Source: Oscillospiraceae bacterium (GTDB lineage Bacteria > Bacillota > Clostridia > Oscillospirales > Acutalibacteraceae). From it: 38,761 nt of DNA. Shown here piece after piece: positions 22,894 through 30,707 of the stretch (positions within the stretch are counted from its first letter, which is position 1; each line of letters starts with the position of its first letter). The stretch is taken from the NCBI GenBank assembly GCA_029004655.1, contig JAQVYP010000001.1, forward strand, positions 1 to 38,761, written 5' to 3'. A program made the translations under genes and the position numbers. The notes beneath the pieces were generated by a model, which saw only the letters and a program-made list of their open reading frames with translations, had not been told where the DNA came from and searched no databases.

Positions 22894-23667
22894 ATGGAAA
22901 TCAAAAAGCTTTACAAATTCGGAAAATTAAAAGCGCTTACATTGAGTTATGACGACGGCACTGTTCACGACATTCGCTTGAGCAAAATACTTGATAAGTA
23001 TGGCATCAAATGCACCTTTAATCTCAATTCCTCACATGTAAAAAACCGCAATGAATCGGGCGAATTTCCTTTGGAAGTTGCAAAGGAATGTTTCAAAAAC
23101 CACGAAGTTGCCATGCACATGGTTAATCATCCGCATCCCACACAAATCGATGACCAACAACTTGAATTTGAAATTGCGGAAGATAAGCGTGCGTTAAGTG
23201 AATATTTTGATAGAGACGTTCGCGGGATGGCATATCCATTTGGAGATTACAACGACCACATAATAGCAATGCTTGAAAAATACGGTGTAGCATATTCACG
23301 CACAACAAAGAACATGTTTGACTTTTCTTTGCCGGAGAATTTTCTTGAATGGCACTCAACCTGTCACCACAACAACCCGGAATTGCAGCCGCTGGTTAAT
23401 AAATTTTTAAACAGTGACCGTGAGCTTGCTCTTTTCTATTTGTGGGGACATTCTTATGAATTTGAAAGAAACAACAATTGGAATGTGATTGAAGAATTTT
23501 GCGAATCTATTTGCTCAAAAGAAGATGTCTGGTATGCTACAAACATTGAAATTTATGATTACATACAGGCTATGAATCAGCTAATTATAACAGAAAACGG
23601 TGAAATTATTAATCCAACTGATACCAAACTTTTCGTATCGGTAGATGGAACTTTAAAGGAAGTGTAG
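22894..23667 (+). CDS. polysaccharide deacetylase family protein, apparently cytosolic
   Basis: The 257-aa protein has a NodB-homology fold: LTLSYDDGTVHD holds the catalytic and metal-binding aspartates, HEVAMHMVNHPHP the metal histidines, RGMAYPFGDYND the conserved Arg/Pro loop and YLWGHSYEF a later histidine motif. No signal peptide or membrane helix is present, which is unusual for a peptidoglycan or chitin deacetylase, so a small soluble N-acyl substrate is possible. ATG 22894 fits AAAGGAG 9 nt upstream at the end of polA; an in-frame TTG lies two codons earlier. It is co-transcribed with polA (6-bp gap). Confidence 0.85.
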   Translation: MEIKKLYKFGKLKALTLSYDDGTVHDIRLSKILDKYGIKCTFNLNSSHVKNRNESGEFPLEVAKECFKNHEVAMHMVNHPHPTQIDDQQLEFEIAEDKRALSEYFDRDVRGMAYPFGDYNDHIIAMLEKYGVAYSRTTKNMFDFSLPENFLEWHSTCHHNNPELQPLVNKFLNSDRELALFYLWGHSYEFERNNNWNVIEEFCESICSKEDVWYATNIEIYDYIQAMNQLIITENGEIINPTDTKLFVSVDGTLKEV

Positions 23668-23675
23668 TTTGATTT

Positions 23676-24107
23676 ATGTGCGCTCTGAAAACCGTTGTTT
23701 TTGTCTGTACAGGAAACACCTGCCGCAGTCAAATGGCAGCTGCTCTTTTTTGCGACAATATGTCAGAGTTATATGCAGAGCAAGTAATGGCTTGCAGTGC
23801 AGGATTGATGGCTCACGCCGGCGACCCTCCGGCAGCAAATGCCGTTTTGGCAATGGCTCAATTAGGAATTAATATAACGGCAAATCGTGCATCTAACCTT
23901 AATGCCGAATTGTTGGAAAATACTGACCTCTTTGTTTGCATGGAGGCATCTCATGTAGAATATCTTAGGAGAGCCGGAGTTCCTGCGGAAAAACTTATGA
24001 ACCTAGATATTAGCGACCCGTATGGTGGTGATCTCGAAACTTATTTGAAATGCCGCGACTTAATTTCCTCAAAATTGCCGAGCGTTTACGAAAGGTTGGG
24101 CGTTTAA
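23676..24107 (+). CDS. ywlE: low-molecular-weight phosphatase, YwlE-like protein arginine phosphatase
   Basis: The 143-aa protein has the LMW-PTP fold with the P-loop VFVCTGNTCRSQMAAALF (CX5R, catalytic cysteine near residue 11) and the general acid in ISDPYGGDLETY. In the P-loop the residue before the second cysteine is Thr (CTGNTCRS), which in Bacillus YwlE selects phosphoarginine; tyrosine phosphatases usually have Ile there. YwlE reverses McsB arginine phosphorylation in stress responses. ywlE lies close to tRNA-threonylcarbamoylation genes in other Firmicutes, in line with tsaD two genes downstream. The stop overlaps the rimI start (TAATG). Confidence 0.8.
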   Translation: MCALKTVVFVCTGNTCRSQMAAALFCDNMSELYAEQVMACSAGLMAHAGDPPAANAVLAMAQLGINITANRASNLNAELLENTDLFVCMEASHVEYLRRAGVPAEKLMNLDISDPYGGDLETYLKCRDLISSKLPSVYERLGV

Positions 24108-24544
24108 TGGAATTTCGAGTCGTCGATTTCACCCCTGAAATGGCACCGGAGCTTGCAAACATTGAGCGCAGCTGCTTTTCTTCACCTTGGTCAGAGGAAA
24201 CCATAATTTCTTCATATGAATTTAATACCACTTTTTTTGTGGCATGTTTCGGCAAAGAGATAATTGGATATGGTGGCGTGCAATCGATTGCAAATGAAGG
24301 CTATATTACTAATATTGCTGTTTTACCAGAATTCAGAAATTTCAAAATCGGCACAACACTTTTTAAGCGTATTATAGATTTTTGCACTGAAAACCGGCTT
24401 TATTTGCTCACCCTTGAGGTTCGAAAATCTAACAAAACTGCCATTCATCTTTATGAAAATTTTGGTTTGTGTGATGTTGGCATTCGCAAAAACTTTTACA
24501 CAAATCCAACTGAAGACGCTGTTATCATGACCGTAAACTTTTAA
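24107..24544 (+). CDS. rimI: ribosomal protein S18 alanine N-acetyltransferase-like GNAT
   Basis: The 145-aa GNAT protein matches RimI: FTPEMAPELANIERSCFSSPWSEETI, GYGGVQSIANEGYITNIAVLPEFRN (beta-4 and start of the acetyl-CoA loop), and TLEVRKSNKTAIHLYENFGL. The usual RxxGxG/A pyrophosphate loop appears as FRNFKIGTTL, with slight deviation. ATG 24107 is chosen over an in-frame start 19 codons upstream because AAAGGTTGGG lies just before it and it overlaps the previous stop. rimI next to tsaD is a common bacterial arrangement. The substrate (S18 N-terminus) is inferred from the family. Confidence 0.88.
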   Translation: MEFRVVDFTPEMAPELANIERSCFSSPWSEETIISSYEFNTTFFVACFGKEIIGYGGVQSIANEGYITNIAVLPEFRNFKIGTTLFKRIIDFCTENRLYLLTLEVRKSNKTAIHLYENFGLCDVGIRKNFYTNPTEDAVIMTVNF

Positions 24545-24563
24545 CTTGAAGGACAGAATAGTT

Positions 24564-25571
24564 TTGAATATATTAAGTATTGAATCATCTTGTGACGAAA
24601 CCTCCGCAGCGATTGTTTGTGGCCGAAATGTACTGTCAAATGTCGTGGCAACACAAATCGAACGTCACAGAATTTTCGGCGGAGTTGTTCCGGAAATTGC
24701 TTCCCGCATGCATACAGAATCCATTTCTCAAGTAGTAAAACAGGCAATTGAAGAATCTGGTCTCAGCCAAAGCGACATTGACGCTGTTGCCGTTACCTTT
24801 GCTCCCGGTCTCATTGGTGCTTTATTGGTGGGTGTGAATTTTGCCAAGGGCCTTGCACTGTCTCTGGATGTGCCGCTTATTCCTGTTCATCATTTGCGTT
24901 CGCATATTGCAGCAAACTATATCGCTCACCAAGATTTAAAACCACCATTTTTATGTTTGATGGTTTCCGGGGGGAACAGTCATATAGTTGAGGTGCTTGA
25001 CTACACTAAATTTAAAATAATCGGTCGGACTCGTGACGATGCTGCCGGTGAATGTTTTGACAAAGCGGCGAGGGCTATGGGTTTACCATATCCCGGCGGC
25101 ATTATTCTGGATAAAATTGCAGATGCCTCTAAAGCCGATATGTATAAGCTTCCGCATCCGAGAGTAGAAGGCAACGAACTCGATTTTTCCTTTTCCGGAC
25201 TTAAAACGGCAGTGGTTAATTTAATTCATAATGCTGACCAAAAGGGTCAGGAAATTGATAAACCCGCCCTTGCCGGTTCTCTTAGAAAAAAAGTGTGTGA
25301 CATGCTTATAGAAAACACATTAAAAGCCGCCACGCTTACAGGTCACAAAACAATTGCTCTTGCCGGCGGTGTTTCCGCAAACAGTGAGCTTCGTGAGAGA
25401 ATGGAAACCCTGTGCGCTAAGCGTGGAATTAAGTTATATTATCCGCCTCTAAACTATTGCGGCGACAATGGTGCAATGGTTGGTGTGCAAGCATTTTATG
25501 AATTTGAATCCGGCAACATTGCCGATTCATCACTTAATGCAGCCGCTACTCTTTCTATAGATTACAGATAA
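24564..25571 (+). CDS. tsaD: tRNA N6-adenosine threonylcarbamoyltransferase TsaD
   Basis: TsaD, with TsaB and TsaE, transfers threonylcarbamoyl to A37 of ANN-decoding tRNAs. The 335-aa protein begins ILSIESSCDETSAAIV, has metal ligands in HHLRSHIAANY, the nucleotide-binding MVSGGNSHIVEV and ALAGGVSANSELRERM. TTG 24564 is chosen because GAAGGAC stands 11 nt upstream and the protein then begins like other TsaD proteins; an in-frame TTG at 24546 lacks a site. It is the last gene of the polA cluster; tsaB and tsaE are not in the window. A strong bidirectional terminator follows. Confidence 0.96.
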   Translation: MNILSIESSCDETSAAIVCGRNVLSNVVATQIERHRIFGGVVPEIASRMHTESISQVVKQAIEESGLSQSDIDAVAVTFAPGLIGALLVGVNFAKGLALSLDVPLIPVHHLRSHIAANYIAHQDLKPPFLCLMVSGGNSHIVEVLDYTKFKIIGRTRDDAAGECFDKAARAMGLPYPGGIILDKIADASKADMYKLPHPRVEGNELDFSFSGLKTAVVNLIHNADQKGQEIDKPALAGSLRKKVCDMLIENTLKAATLTGHKTIALAGGVSANSELRERMETLCAKRGIKLYYPPLNYCGDNGAMVGVQAFYEFESGNIADSSLNAAATLSIDYR

Positions 25572-25639
25572 CATTATAAAATACAGTCACCCTTTATGGT
25601 TTATTATAAATTAACTGATTATAAAAATATTATCACAAT

Positions 25640-25683
25640 AAAAATACAGCCGTGCAATCAAATGATTGCACGGCTGTATTTTT
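25640..25683. terminator. bidirectional terminator between tsaD and degV
   Basis: Two perfect 21-nt arms (AAAAATACAGCCGTGCAATCA and its complement) leave a minimal loop, with T-runs on both strands. Confidence 0.95.
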
Positions 25684-25692
25684 ATAATATAT

Positions 25693-26541
25693 TTAAAAGC
25701 TTACGATTATGCCACCGTCATTGGCATAAATTGTGCTGATTCCACTTGCGCGACAAATCACAGAGAAATTAAATTTGCAACTTTCCATAATATCATCGCA
25801 AACTTTTTTTGCTCTATCATAGCAATTGCAATGAGTAATGACCAATATCCTGCTTGCAGGATCAAATTCCTTACTCTTTTTTATAACTAGTTCAACCAAT
25901 TTTGAAAGTGCTTTGGAAGTTGTAAGCGCTTTTGCTCTGACTGCAATACTACCGTCAGGCTCAGCACCCATAACCATTTTAAGTTTTAGTGTGCTTGTGA
26001 CAATTGCCTGCAAGTGGTTTAGGCGTCCACTTTTTCTAAACACACTTAAATCTTCCAGCACAAACATAGTTTCAAGTGAATCAATGAAACTTTCAACCTG
26101 TGAAACCACTTGATTAAATTCCAAACCTTTGCTTGCCAGTTCATTGATTTTAAGGCAAATATCAACTTCCCCACATGCAGCCGATCGTGAATTAAACACA
26201 TAAATGTTTTTATTAGCATCGCTCTCTTTTAGCAAATCAGCACCCAATCTGGCACTGTTGTAAGAACCACTTAGCTTTTCAGAAAGAGTAACTACATATA
26301 TATCGTCCACTCCACAATTAAATGCATCAAAATAGTCTCCTGATGATGGACAAGCCGATTTTGGGGCTGAATCAGAAGCATCCATCTTTTTTAATAAATC
26401 TAAACAATCAAGTTTATCATCGTCACGGTATTCTACACCATCAAGCCCGATTGTTAGCTGGATTTTTGTTAACCACGAAATGTCACAAGTTTCATCCGGA
26501 TAATCGCAGCAGCTGTCTGCAAAGATTTTAAAATTCGACAT
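25693..26541 (-). CDS. DegV family fatty-acid-binding protein, second in operon
   Basis: DegV/FakB-type proteins bind a single fatty acid, in known systems for phosphorylation by the kinase FakA. The 282-aa protein has the N-terminal FADSCCDYPDE (variant of the TDSxxDL motif), TLSEKLSGSYNSARLGADLL (fatty-acid head-group Ser), VEDLSVFRKSGRLNHLQAI and a glycine-rich C-terminus. It differs from its neighbour enough to suggest a different ligand. GAAAGGTAA lies before the ATG. It is 9 bp after the other degV gene and shares its promoter. No fakA is in the window. Confidence 0.88.
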   Translation of the reverse strand: MSNFKIFADSCCDYPDETCDISWLTKIQLTIGLDGVEYRDDDKLDCLDLLKKMDASDSAPKSACPSSGDYFDAFNCGVDDIYVVTLSEKLSGSYNSARLGADLLKESDANKNIYVFNSRSAACGEVDICLKINELASKGLEFNQVVSQVESFIDSLETMFVLEDLSVFRKSGRLNHLQAIVTSTLKLKMVMGAEPDGSIAVRAKALTTSKALSKLVELVIKKSKEFDPASRILVITHCNCYDRAKKVCDDIMESCKFNFSVICRASGISTIYANDGGIIVSF

Positions 26542-26550
26542 ATATTTAAT

Positions 26551-27423
26551 TTACCTTTCTTTTCCAACAAAAAAGAGTGCCAAGGTCCCAGGACCGGAGT
26601 GTGCCCCAATTACAGGACCGACATGATTAATAACAACATCTTTGACGCCTATATTTTGCTTGATAAGGTCAGCAAGATATTTTGCATCTTCTTCACAGTC
26701 ACCATGACTGATGAAAATAGTCTGATCAGCAGAGTTAATAACTGTTGCTTCCATTTTTTCAACCATCTTATTGATTGAAGACTTGCGTCCTCTGGTTTTA
26801 TCCACATTAATCAATTTTCCCTCATTATCAACATGAAGAATCGGTTTAATATTCAGTGCACTTCCCAAAATAGCCGTTGCTGCAGAAACTCTGCCTCCGC
26901 GTTTAAGAAAGTGTAAATCATCAACAGTAAACCAATGGCACAAGTGCAGCTTGGTTTTCTCCACATAGTCACGCACTTCTTCTATTGTTTTTCCCTTTTT
27001 CTTTTCACCCGCTGCAAGATACACAAGCATTCCCTCTCCGAGAGATGCACTAAGCGAATCGACAGCATAAATCTTACGTTCAGGATATTTCTCGGCAAGA
27101 TCGTTAGCAGCCATTGCTCCGGAATTAAAGGTTCCGCTGAGTGCAGAAGAAAATCCAATATATAAAATGTCTTTCCCGGTTTCTAACAGATTATTCATTA
27201 AAGTCGTGAATTTATCAAGATTTACAGCAGAGGTTGTTGCCATTTTTTCTTCACGAAGTTTAGAATAAAAATCCGCCGGATTGATTTCTCTTCCGTCTAA
27301 ATAATTAGTATATGTGGTACCATCAATTAAAACTGAAAGAGGTGCAACTAATAATTCTAACTCTGTTGCGAGCTTTGCAGGCAGATCACATGCAGAATCC
27401 GTTACAATAACAAAATCACCCAT
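26551..27423 (-). CDS. DegV family fatty-acid-binding protein, first in operon
   Basis: The 290-aa protein is a canonical DegV: VIVTDSACDLPAKLA at the start, GFSSALSGTFNSGAMAANDL, VDDLHFLKRGGRVSAATA and VGPVIGAHSGPGTLALFF at the end. It is predicted to bind a fatty acid in the cytosol. ATG 27423 is preferred since AAGGAG lies 10 nt upstream; the longer frame has no site. The promoter upstream carries a palindromic operator at the predicted transcription start, and a tetR gene precedes it on the same strand. Confidence 0.9.
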   Translation of the reverse strand: MGDFVIVTDSACDLPAKLATELELLVAPLSVLIDGTTYTNYLDGREINPADFYSKLREEKMATTSAVNLDKFTTLMNNLLETGKDILYIGFSSALSGTFNSGAMAANDLAEKYPERKIYAVDSLSASLGEGMLVYLAAGEKKKGKTIEEVRDYVEKTKLHLCHWFTVDDLHFLKRGGRVSAATAILGSALNIKPILHVDNEGKLINVDKTRGRKSSINKMVEKMEATVINSADQTIFISHGDCEEDAKYLADLIKQNIGVKDVVINHVGPVIGAHSGPGTLALFFVGKER

Positions 27424-27457
27424 AAATTTATTTCTCCTTACTTCTAGCAAACTGTCT

Positions 27458-27482
27458 AGTGGGTTAACAGTGTTAACCTACT
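27458..27482 (-). promoter_or_regulatory. palindromic operator of the degV pair
   Basis: The core is a perfect inverted repeat GGTTAACA-g-TGTTAACC (27462-27478). It extends to 12-bp arms with one mismatch (AGTGGGTTAACA and TGTTAACCTACT). It starts right after the degV -10 hexamer, covering the transcription start, where a bound repressor would block initiation. The adjacent TetR is the obvious candidate. Confidence 0.75.
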
Positions 27483-27484
27483 GG

Positions 27485-27513
27485 ATTTTAGCATAAAATT
27501 TACATTCTGTCAA
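27485..27513 (-). promoter_or_regulatory. promoter of the degV pair
   Basis: On the minus strand a consensus TTGACA, 17-bp spacer and TAAAAT are seen, 62-90 bp before the degV start codon. Confidence 0.8.
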
Positions 27514-27546
27514 CCATATCATGTCGAGAGCGATGATCGAAAATTG

Positions 27547-28128
27547 TCAATCCAGATCGAATTCTCTTTCAATCGCCTTTGAAATAAACTCGAAATTCTT
27601 TCCGTTATTTTCCAACTCGCCGTTGTCAATCATTATAGCCGCACCATAGATTAATGAACGAACAACAAAGGTTTTCATTATTTCTTTATCCCTTGACAAA
27701 TTGACTTGTTCACAGTATTTACGGATAAGGTTTTGTGTGCAGCAACTTAGTTCAGACTTCATATGCGCTTGACTTACATCCATTTTGCCGAAATTAAGCA
27801 TAATGATTGAGCGAAAATGCGGATTTTCAACAAGGAAACGAATATATTCCAAGCTTATTTCGGTCAATTGGCGGCGATAGTCCCCCTGAAATTTAGCTAC
27901 AACTACTTCCTGACGCTTATACCACTGCTCATTTATATACTCTATAATTGCAATAACCAGACCAAGCTTGCCATCAAAATGTTTGTATGGTGCAGCACAA
28001 GAAACCTTGCATTTTCCGGCAACTCTCCGTAGCGAAAAATACTGCACTCCATTCTGCTCAATTTCTTCAATTCCTGCTAATATCAATTTTTCCTTAACGG
28101 AAATATTACTTCCGTCTGTTATTTTCAT
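27547..28128 (-). CDS. TetR family transcriptional regulator
   Basis: The 193-aa protein has an N-terminal TetR DNA-binding domain (residues about 12-58): VKEKLILAGIEEIEQNG, then the helix-turn-helix SLRRVAGKCKVSCAAPYKHFDGK and helix LGLVIAIIEYINEQW. The all-helical C-terminal half would bind a ligand. It lies between mntP and the degV pair on the same strand. It probably represses degV through the palindrome at 27458-27482; given that DegV proteins carry fatty acids, an acyl ligand is plausible but not shown. Confidence 0.88.
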   Translation of the reverse strand: MKITDGSNISVKEKLILAGIEEIEQNGVQYFSLRRVAGKCKVSCAAPYKHFDGKLGLVIAIIEYINEQWYKRQEVVVAKFQGDYRRQLTEISLEYIRFLVENPHFRSIIMLNFGKMDVSQAHMKSELSCCTQNLIRKYCEQVNLSRDKEIMKTFVVRSLIYGAAIMIDNGELENNGKNFEFISKAIEREFDLD

Positions 28129-28191
28129 GTTATCTTCCTTAAAAACGTAGCAACCGTAACAGCAAAGCCACGATATGTAATAAACCTTTAC

Positions 28192-28755
28192 TTATATATT
28201 AATAACGCCCAGACCTTCCAACAAAAATCTAACACCCATTAGGATTAAAACAATTCCACCAAACATCTCTGCCTTTGACTTGTATTTGCATCCAAACACA
28301 TTGCCGATTTTTACTCCCAAAACCGAGAAAATAAAAGTAACCGCCGCAATAAGCAAAACAGCAAAAATAATATTAACTTGCGAGGCTGCAAAGCTTACAC
28401 CGGCCGCAAGAGCATCAATACTGGTCGCAATTGCAAGTGGGAACATTGCCTTAAATCTAAATGAGCAATCAACCGATTCCGCTTTTTCCATGGATTCCTT
28501 CACCATTTTGCCACCAATAATAGATAGTAAAACAAATGAAATCCAGAAGTCGATACCTGTAATAATCGGCGCAAATCGAACTGCGAGGATATATCCAATT
28601 AAAGGCATTAAACCTTGGAATCCACCAAAATATAAGCCTACAATTATATTTTCTTTTAAATTTGATTTTTGAACTGACAGACCTTTACAAATCGAAACTG
28701 CAAAAGCATCCATTGATAATCCAATTGCTATTATAACTAAATCCAATGTATTCAT
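28192..28755 (-). CDS. mntP: manganese efflux pump MntP
   Basis: MntP exports Mn2+ across the cytoplasmic membrane. The 187-aa protein has six membrane helices in two similar halves. Each half has the conserved acidic motif: IGLSMDAFAVSICKG near residue 16 and ATSIDALAAGVSFA near residue 115. Helices include GGFQGLMPLIGYIL and a C-terminal GGIVLILMGVRFLLEG. A TCCTCC-complement (GGAGGAT) is placed before the ATG. Its leader contains a strong hairpin, but the yybP-ykoY manganese riboswitch consensus was not recognised. tetR follows 63 bp downstream on the same strand. Confidence 0.93.
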   Translation of the reverse strand: MNTLDLVIIAIGLSMDAFAVSICKGLSVQKSNLKENIIVGLYFGGFQGLMPLIGYILAVRFAPIITGIDFWISFVLLSIIGGKMVKESMEKAESVDCSFRFKAMFPLAIATSIDALAAGVSFAASQVNIIFAVLLIAAVTFIFSVLGVKIGNVFGCKYKSKAEMFGGIVLILMGVRFLLEGLGVINI

Positions 28756-28778
28756 AACTATCCTCCAAATTAAAAGCG

Positions 28779-28814
28779 AGACTTATCCACACCATAATTT
28801 GTGTAAACAAGTCT
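28779..28814 (-). promoter_or_regulatory. hairpin in the mntP leader
   Basis: AGACTT pairs with AAGTCT and ACAC with GTGT, in a long stem with internal loops, 24 bp before the mntP start codon. On the minus strand it is followed by CGCTTTTAATTT, so it could act as a weak attenuator. On the plus strand it ends in TTTTT, but no plus-strand gene lies upstream to be terminated. Confidence 0.4.
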
Positions 28815-28819
28815 TGTTT

Positions 28820-29004
28820 TTAATAAACAACCAGATTATAAAATCGCCATGTTGACTATGTTACACCAAAGGTTGATAACTATGCCTTAATTTGTATATT
28901 AAAGTAAAGTATATTATAAATATACTCTTTTTACAAGATAATTATTTGTAAAATATGTTTTTAATGCAACAACATACAATACACAAATTTGTAAATCCAT
29001 CATA
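28820..29004. other. AT-rich spacer between mntP and birA
   Basis: This divergent intergenic stretch has no open frame worth calling. A possible minus-strand -10 (TATAAT at about 28914) for mntP has no convincing -35. Nothing else was recognised. Confidence 0.4.
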
Positions 29005-29035
29005 TTGTCAACTTAAAAATAATTTGGGTTGACAA
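29005..29035 (+). promoter_or_regulatory. BirA-type operator of birA-bioY
   Basis: TTGTCAAC (29005-29012) and GTTGACAA (29028-29035) are perfect complements separated by 15 bp. BirA operators have this architecture (TTGTnAAC, about 15 bp, GTTnACAA). The right half-site contains the -35 hexamer TTGACA, so binding of BirA with biotinyl-AMP would shut off the promoter. Confidence 0.8.
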
Positions 29036-29056
29036 TCGCTGTTTTTATGTTAGAAT
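29029..29056 (+). promoter_or_regulatory. promoter of birA-bioY
   Basis: TTGACA, a 16-bp spacer and TAGAAT, overlapping the BirA-type operator. The predicted start is near 29063. Confidence 0.75.
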
Positions 29057-29090
29057 AATATTACTTTTTAGATTTAAGGTGGTTAGATTT

Positions 29091-30071
29091 GTGAATGTTA
29101 AGCAGGAGGTTTTGAATATTTTTGAAACAAACAAAGGAACTTGTATATCCGGTGCACAGCTTGCGGCTCAGCTGGGTGTTAGCAGAAATGCGGTTTGGAA
29201 GGCTGTGAAATCACTACAGGAAGAGGGATACCGCATAACAGCAGTAACAAACAAAGGTTATACCCTTTCAAGCGATAATGACATTCTGTCCCCTCAAAGT
29301 ATTTCTAAATATCTGACTGATGATGCCGGTCCGTTTAATATAGAAGTTTATAAAACTATTTCCTCAACTAACAGTGTTCTTAAATCTCTTGCTTCCGATG
29401 GTGCAGCCGAAGGAAAAGTTATTATTTCAGGAGAACAAACGCAGGGACGCGGTCGTCTTAACAGAAGCTTTTATTCTCCAATGGGAACCGGAATTTACAT
29501 GAGCATTTTGCTAAGGCCTAAAATGACCGCCGCTGATTCATTATTTATAACAACCTCTGCGGCTGTTGCTGTTGCCGAAGCCATTGAAGCTATTGCTGAG
29601 AAAGATGCTAAAATCAAATGGGTTAATGACATTTATTGCGGTGACAAAAAGGTTAGTGGCATTTTAACAGAGGCATCACTCGATTTAGAAGGTGGTGGAC
29701 TGGAATATGCTGTTTTGGGAATTGGCATTAATGTTCTGCAACCGTGCGGTGGATTTCCCGAGGAATTAAAAGACATTGCCACATCTGTTTTTAATGATAC
29801 AAACTGTCCGGCTGATTTAAAAAGCAAGTTGGTTGCCGCTATATTAAATCGTTTTTGGAATTATTATAAATGTATAGAAAACAAAGCATTTTTGAAAGCA
29901 TATATACAGCGTTCAATGATTGTTGGAAATGAAATTTATATATTCGGGAACAACACTTGTGAACAAGCATTTGCAACCAAAATAGACGACCAATGCCGCC
30001 TATGGGTAAGAATGCAAGACGGCACAGAAAAAGCTTTGTCTTCAGGCGAAGTAAGCATAAGGAAAGGATAA
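29091..30071 (+). CDS. birA: bifunctional biotin-protein ligase / biotin operon repressor BirA
   Basis: BirA activates biotin to biotinyl-AMP and attaches it to biotin carboxyl carrier proteins. With its N-terminal domain it also represses biotin genes. The 326-aa protein has a winged helix-turn-helix (residues about 5-65: ISGAQLAAQLGVSRNAVWKAVKSLQEEGY), the ligase motif ISGEQTQGRGRLNRSFYSP and IKWVNDIYCGDKKVSGILTEA. The C-terminal SH3-like domain is present. GTG 29091 is used because AAGGTGG stands 8 nt upstream; an in-frame GTG at 29079 overlaps that site. It is followed by bioY (12-bp gap). Confidence 0.95.
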   Translation: MNVKQEVLNIFETNKGTCISGAQLAAQLGVSRNAVWKAVKSLQEEGYRITAVTNKGYTLSSDNDILSPQSISKYLTDDAGPFNIEVYKTISSTNSVLKSLASDGAAEGKVIISGEQTQGRGRLNRSFYSPMGTGIYMSILLRPKMTAADSLFITTSAAVAVAEAIEAIAEKDAKIKWVNDIYCGDKKVSGILTEASLDLEGGGLEYAVLGIGINVLQPCGGFPEELKDIATSVFNDTNCPADLKSKLVAAILNRFWNYYKCIENKAFLKAYIQRSMIVGNEIYIFGNNTCEQAFATKIDDQCRLWVRMQDGTEKALSSGEVSIRKG

Positions 30072-30083
30072 AAAGAGGTTATC

Positions 30084-30641
30084 ATGAAAATAAATACAAA
30101 ATCGTCGACCAAAAACATTGCAATAATCGGTCTTTTTACCGCATTTACAATAACACTTTCACAGCTTGCCATTCCCTTGCCATCAGGAGTTCCTGTTACA
30201 TTGCAAACTTTTGCAATTGCGCTCTGTGGATATATTCTTGGTTGGAAAAGAGGACTTGCTGCAGTTTGGACATATATAATTCTGGGAGCAATCGGTTTAC
30301 CTGTTTTTTCAAACTTTGGCGGTGGTTTAGGAAAATTATTTGGAATGACCGGTGGATTTATTTGGGGATTTTTATTCCTTGTTATGTTGTGCGGAATCGG
30401 AATTAAGTCAAATAATTTTCTTACAAGCATTGCTTTGGGGATTATTGGATTGGCCCCGTGCCATTTGTTGGGGGTTGTGCAGTTTTCCCTTGTGACTTCC
30501 ACTCCAATTTTAAGAGCTGCATTTTTGGCTTCATTTCCATATTTAATCAAAGATATTGTGTCCATTGCCGGTGCTTATTTTATAGCAATTGCCGCACGAA
30601 AAGCTCTTGCTAAATCCAATATTGGAAAAGAGTTTGTCTAA
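30084..30641 (+). CDS. bioY: biotin transporter BioY (ECF S component)
   Basis: BioY is the high-affinity biotin-binding membrane subunit that works alone or with an ECF energising module. The 185-aa protein has six helices with the family signatures IPLPSGVPVTLQTFAIALCGYILGWKRG (read in two parts) and GAIGLPVFSNFGGGLGKLFGMTGG. AAAAAGAGG precedes the ATG. Being co-transcribed with birA under a BirA-type operator, its expression should rise when biotin is scarce. No biotin synthesis genes are in the window. Confidence 0.95.
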   Translation: MKINTKSSTKNIAIIGLFTAFTITLSQLAIPLPSGVPVTLQTFAIALCGYILGWKRGLAAVWTYIILGAIGLPVFSNFGGGLGKLFGMTGGFIWGFLFLVMLCGIGIKSNNFLTSIALGIIGLAPCHLLGVVQFSLVTSTPILRAAFLASFPYLIKDIVSIAGAYFIAIAARKALAKSNIGKEFV

Positions 30642-30656
30642 TCAACATTCAACAAC

Positions 30657-30689
30657 AAAATCCTTGAAGTAATAAGCTTCAAGGATTTT
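30657..30689. terminator. bidirectional terminator between bioY and the DUF2142 gene
   Basis: AAAATCCTTGAAG and CTTCAAGGATTTT are perfect 13-bp arms around a 7-nt loop. Confidence 0.9.
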
Positions 30690-30707
30690 GCAATGTAAAA
30701 ATAAATG

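Noticed and set aside
28756..28960. yybP-ykoY manganese riboswitch before mntP
   Set aside because: The expected conserved segments GGGGAGUA and AGCAAGACC are not present on the minus strand.
29936..30565. Minus-strand frame of 209 codons across birA and bioY
   Set aside because: It is antisense to two secure genes; proline- and isoleucine-rich composition is typical of shadow frames.
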